DNA of 22,316 nt, from positions 190,544 to 212,859 of the forward strand of contig BFEA01000285.1 of assembly GCA_003427395.1 (NCBI GenBank), written 5' to 3'. A model generated the notes under the pieces. The model searched no databases and was not told the DNA's origin. It saw only the letters and a program-made list of their open reading frames with translations. The position numbers were made by a program, and so were the translations under genes. This document shows, in pieces, positions 18,966 to 22,316 of this stretch; within the stretch, counting starts at the first letter, position 1, and each line of letters starts with the position of its first letter. This stretch comes from Chara braunii (taxonomy: Eukaryota > Streptophyta > Charophyceae > Charales > Characeae).

Positions 18966-20478
18966 TTTCCTGACTGGGCGGTACCCTTGGCCTTTGTGGG
19001 ACAGCTCGCTGTCTCATGTGTTGAGCTGTTGCACCACAAGCAATAGCGGTACTTGGTGCGGACGAGGTACCCTCACTCCGTAAGCCCGTACGTCGTCCAA
19101 GGTCCTTGCTCTTGAGCTGCTTGCCCGGGCCCAGAAGAAGTAGTGTTCGTCTTCGTCTTGCCGCGTCCTCGTCCTTTGTTGGGGCGGCCACCATTCTAGG
19201 CAGCTGCTAGTCTGTCTCCCTCGTCAGACGAAACAGCCTCGTTCAAAATTGAAGGGTCGCTAGGCGTTGCTGCTGCGACCATGACCACTTTCGACCGATG
19301 CTGATTCGCGCCCTGGCCGGCAGTCGACGAGTGACCCGTATTCCGGGCTGCCAAGTTCGTCACAATGATCTGTGCGGCTTTGTTGAAGAGTTCCTCACTT
19401 GTGTTGAGGTTCTCGGCGACTTGAGTTAACACATTCTGCAACGCTGGGCACGACCTCTTGATGAAGTAAAGCTTGATGCCGTCGAAGTTCATCGGCAACT
19501 TGGGCGTGCTTGCCATCCGTTGGAACTCAGATATCCGGTCTCCGCTTGGCATGTTGTTCTGCGAAAACGTCAACAGCTTGTCCATCGCCTAGTGCTCGGG
19601 TGGTTCTACTTGGAAACGCTTCTTCCAGCCCGTCGTGAGATCTGCCCTGGTGATGTATTTGTGCAACTCGGTGACTGTACATGCATGTGCGGACAGCATG
19701 TTGTCCAACCATGCCTGACACACTCCTCCCGAGCGGGAGTACAAGTATGCATGCCGGTTCGCGTCGATGATGTGGTAAATGTCCAGCTTGAGTTCAAACT
19801 GGCGCCACCATTGGATGGGGTCGGTCTTCGATGCGTCACAAAAGATCGGGAGCCCATCTAACTTGGCAATAATTTCGCGTGTCGTTGCACTAGGGCTGGC
19901 CGCTGCAGAAACTGTTGTTGCAGTTGTTGTGCCCCAGTCTTAAGTGTTCCCACGTCTATCTCCAAGACATTGACGCGGTCGACGAGATCGGAGGGGCCGA
20001 CGCTGGTGTTCGCAGTGGCGACCTGCTGCTCCAGTTGCTGTATGCGCTTGAGCATCTGGTCCACCGACTGTTGTAACACCTTGTTGGTGTGGTCAAGGGA
20101 GTGGATGTCCTCCTGCTGCGCGATACAAGTCACAAGGAGGTCCGTGACACGGTTGAGCAGATGAGATACCCTGCTCCCGTAGTCGATGGATTCGCCGCTC
20201 TCGGCCTCCCTCTGCCAGTCCTTACCCTGTGCATGTAACGCACCTTCCTCCCTGAATATGACTTCGCGTCGCCGCACACGTTCTTCATCAGCGGCCTTGG
20301 CTGCTGCTGCCGCGTGCTTCTGTCGCTATTCTTCGGCCAGAAGACGCAGTCTCTTTGCCTCTGCCTCTCTCTTCTTCCGTGTTGCCGCTGCCGCTTCTGC
20401 CCGTTGCTTGCTTTCGACTATGATGGCTGCCAATCAGGCCTCATAGGCCTCGTCAGACTCACCTGCTTTCTGATCCAT
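18962..20478 (-). pseudogene. Element C gag, about 505 codons, broken
   Basis: It starts at the ATG 20478-20476 (MDQKAGESDEAYEA). An Ala/Arg/Glu-rich helix follows, then a Gln-rich coiled coil (HTNKVLQQSVDQMLKRIQQL). After a frameshift near 19910 come the capsid-type blocks KTDPIQWWRQFELKLDIYHI and TELHKYITRADLTTGWKKRF, then MDKLLTFSQNN and LYFIKRSCPALQNVLTQVAE. A Gly/Arg/Lys-rich basic stretch and a CCHC zinc knuckle precede the TGA at 18964-18962. In-frame stops: TGA 20436, TAG 20328, TAG 19591, TAG 19198, TGA 19075 (first base, minus strand). All five could arise from CGA or CAG by C to T. Gag would package the genomic RNA. Element B lacks all of this. Confidence 0.88.
19001..19042 (-). 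other. CCHC zinc knuckle of element C Gag
   Basis: YCLWCNSSTHETASCPTK fits CX2CX4HX4C exactly, with the Cys, Cys, His and Cys codons at 19042, 19033, 19018 and 19003 (first base, minus strand). It is the nucleic-acid-binding nucleocapsid motif and confirms the frame and identity of gag. Confidence 0.93.
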
Positions 20479-21689
20479 CGCTGCTGTCTGCGAGCGAGTA
20501 AGTATGGTCATGCGCTGCAGGTTCCTGACGTTGCCTGCCGAAGTGAGGACTTACCCAGTCTGCAACTGCAGGTGAATGGGCAGTTAAGAAGGACGGAGAA
20601 GGGGATGAGGAGTTGGGGAGGAGAGAAGGGGAGTGGGCAATCGAATGGGTCGCCCACATATGGAGCCACTAATAAAAAAAAAATGGAACTTTTGCAAAGA
20701 TTTCGAAGAAAAAACAATTTCGAATTTGCAAGTTAAGTGGGCCCCTCAAGTATCCCCTCAACAGTTAATTCGAAAAAAAAAGAAAAAAAATTCAAATTTC
20801 AGAACTGCAAATGAATTAAAGTATCAAATGGAGATGATGAGGGTAATTGGACAGAAAAAAACAATAACGATTTTCGAAAGTCCAGACAATTCCGAGATAG
20901 AAAAAAAACTCGGAAGATGTTAGGTGAGAGTATGCGCAGTTTGAAAACAATGAACTTCAGGAGGAATTTCTCGAGAAAGGACAATTTCCGAAATAATAAC
21001 GAATTTCAGAAAAAAGATTTTCGGAACTGAAAAACGAATTGCAAAAAAATTTTCGGAATTGAAAAAAAACGAATTCCAGAAAAATTTCGAAATTGAAAAA
21101 CGAATTTTGAAAAAAAAAAAATCGAATTTGAAAACGAATTTCGAAAAATTTTCCAAATTGAAAATCGAATTTTAGAAAAAAATTCGGGATAACGGGAATT
21201 TTCGTAACGGAATATGATCGAAACTTTTCAGAAAGAATTTCCGAACTTCTATGCCGCGAAATTTCGAATTTCAGAAGAATGACGAATTCAAGAAAAAGAT
21301 TCGCGGGATTTCTCGAAATAACGGAAAGGTGCAGTATTTCGGTTTTCCAGCAACGAAGTTTCGAGTTCAGAAACGAAACTTTGGGATGCCCTGTTATTGC
21401 GATTTACCACAAGAAAAAAATAGAGGCAAAACGAAATCCAAAGAGGAGAAAAAAATTCGATTTTGGCAGTTAGGTCAGAATCTGTGATTTTGGGGACTGA
21501 TTAGTGTGCCCTAATCAATCAATCAATCAATCAATCAATCGATCAAAGAATCAAACAACCAATCAATCAGGGTCAATCAATCAATCAATCAATTAACCCA
21601 GGTTCAATCGATCAATCAATCCTGACTTACCCAATCGATCTTGGGTATTCCCGCGCTCGCGTAAGATCAGGTTCGTCCTGATTCACACG
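20479..21689 (-). other. Element C leader, AT-rich with degenerate GAATTTCGAAA repeats
   Basis: About 1.2 kb without recognisable coding. From about 20690 to 21480 it is made of irregular repeats of GAATTT, TTCGAAA, CGGAATT and A-runs. Close to the PBS (21508-21640) is an (AATC)n stretch, which is GATT on the element's own strand. Element B has the same GATT patch just after its PBS. The open frames here are low-complexity. Confidence 0.75.
21508..21632. repeat. (AATC)n interrupted tetranucleotide repeat
   Basis: Runs of AATC (TCAATCAATCAATC...) are interrupted by GATC and short unique pieces. Confidence 0.93.
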
Positions 21690-21705
21690 CGTGGCTACGA
21701 TACCA
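21690..21705 (-). promoter_or_regulatory. Primer-binding site of element C
   Basis: The minus strand reads TGGTATCGTAGCC, starting four bases after the LTR-terminal CA. It matches the initiator-Met tRNA-type PBS (TGGTATCAGAGCC) at 11 of 13 positions and resembles that of element B (TGGTATCGGAGC). Confidence 0.83.
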
Positions 21706-21709
21706 AAAC

Positions 21710-22235
21710 TGACGCACGTCCAGAGGGACAATGCGCAGGGAGCCAAGGATCCGCGATGTGATGAAAAGGACTAAAATGGACAATGCAAGGTCAGCGTAGC
21801 ATCATCAAGCAATGTGCATTCCGCATACATACAAGATGGCACATAATGGCGCAATGGAAGACTTAAAGAGAGGATCTGATCTGATTTGGACTGACCCGAC
21901 ATCCATCACACATCACACATGTGAGAGAGGGAGGAGGTTCCGCACACATGGAAGAAAGGTCCCTCCTGCGCACACATACATGGGGAGATACCACGGATGA
22001 GAGATGGGGGAGGGATGAGACGAGGAGGAAGGAGGCGAGGGAATAGACCAGGATCGCAATAACGAAGTCAAAAAAATAGTCCCTTGCCGAGTGTCCAATC
22101 AATGCCTGTCCCAGAAATGTCGAATCAGATCCTGGGCAATGCGCCCAGCATAACCTCTGCCTGAATCCCTCCTGATAACCTCTCACACTCCTAGATTCGA
22201 AGAAGAAGAGATAAGAAGGAAGAAGGAGGGAGAAG

Positions 22236-22316
<81 letters not shown>
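21710..22316 (-). repeat. Element C 5' LTR, partial
   Basis: The minus-strand LTR ends GTGCGTCA at 21710. It contains CTCTTTAAGTCTTCC (TTTAAGT at 21867-21861) followed by ATCTTGTAT, matching the TATA/R block of element B's LTR. Upstream is a CT-rich stretch that grades into (TC)n at the window edge. The LTR start lies beyond the window or in the (TC)n tract. Confidence 0.75.
22238..22316. repeat. (GA)n microsatellite at the right edge
   Basis: About 79 bases of pure GA repeat run off the window. On element C's strand this is (TC)n upstream of, or within, its LTR. Confidence 0.96.

Larger units (their letters stand above)
15609..22316 (-). mobile_element. Element C: Ty3/gypsy retrotransposon of the same family as B, 3' truncated
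   Basis: Read on the minus strand: LTR (runs off the right edge), PBS (21705), long AT-rich leader, gag (20478-18962), then protease, RT, RNase H and an integrase cut within its C-terminal part at about 15609. The pol protein is clearly related to element B throughout. Ten in-frame stops, at least two frameshifts and a catalytic RT mutation (YLDD to YLDG) show it is dead. No 3' LTR is present, so LTR divergence cannot be used to date it. Confidence 0.92.

Noticed and set aside
1-22316. tRNA, rRNA or host protein-coding genes
   Set aside because: No B-box-like GGTTCGAANCC in a cloverleaf context, no rRNA core sequence and no non-retroelement protein domain could be seen by eye.

Overview
The window looks like repeat-dominated eukaryotic nuclear DNA. 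It holds two satellite-type tandem arrays, three degenerate Ty3/gypsy-type LTR retrotransposons, simple-sequence tracts, a 600-base N gap and scattered single Ns. No host gene, tRNA, rRNA, operon or CRISPR array could be supported. Two of the retroelements have primer-binding sites complementary to the 3' end of an initiator-Met tRNA of plant type (TGGTATCxxAGC). Two or three carry a C-terminal chromodomain (chromovirus type). This fits a green-lineage genome such as a streptophyte alga or non-flowering plant, but the organism cannot be proven from the sequence.

Layout. 1-1020: minisatellite with a 53-bp unit. 1021-1820: unique non-coding DNA. About 1822-2970: seven copies of a 172-bp satellite. 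2971-3779: non-coding, with a CAT microsatellite and a GC-rich stretch full of short palindromes. 3780-8230: Ty3/gypsy element A on the plus strand (gag, protease, RT, RNase H, integrase, chromodomain), broken by many stops and frameshifts and with several catalytic residues lost. 8231-10355: non-coding DNA with several strong fold-backs. 10356-10955: gap.

10956-15608: element B, plus strand. It has a partial 5' LTR, a PBS and a leader, then protease-RT-RNase H-integrase and a cut-off chromodomain. It has no gag. 15609-22316: element C, minus strand. It has an LTR that runs off the window, a PBS, a leader, gag with a CCHC zinc knuckle, then protease-RT-RNase H and a truncated integrase. B and C belong to one family: their LTRs share a TATA/R block, their leaders share GATT repeats, and their pol proteins are clearly similar. 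They are fused tail to tail at about 15608, and both lack their 3' ends and 3' LTRs.

How the parts relate. In an intact element, gag forms the particle and protease cuts the polyprotein. RT and RNase H copy the RNA from the tRNA primer, and integrase with its chromodomain inserts the DNA, usually in heterochromatin. None of the three copies can do this now. The most informative points are the tail-to-tail fusion, the clean loss of gag in B, and the nature of the stop codons in B and C: 11 of 12 can be explained by single C-to-T changes, split evenly between CG and CHG contexts, as expected of methylation-driven decay. I found no convincing previously undescribed system; the findings below are structural curiosities that can be checked.
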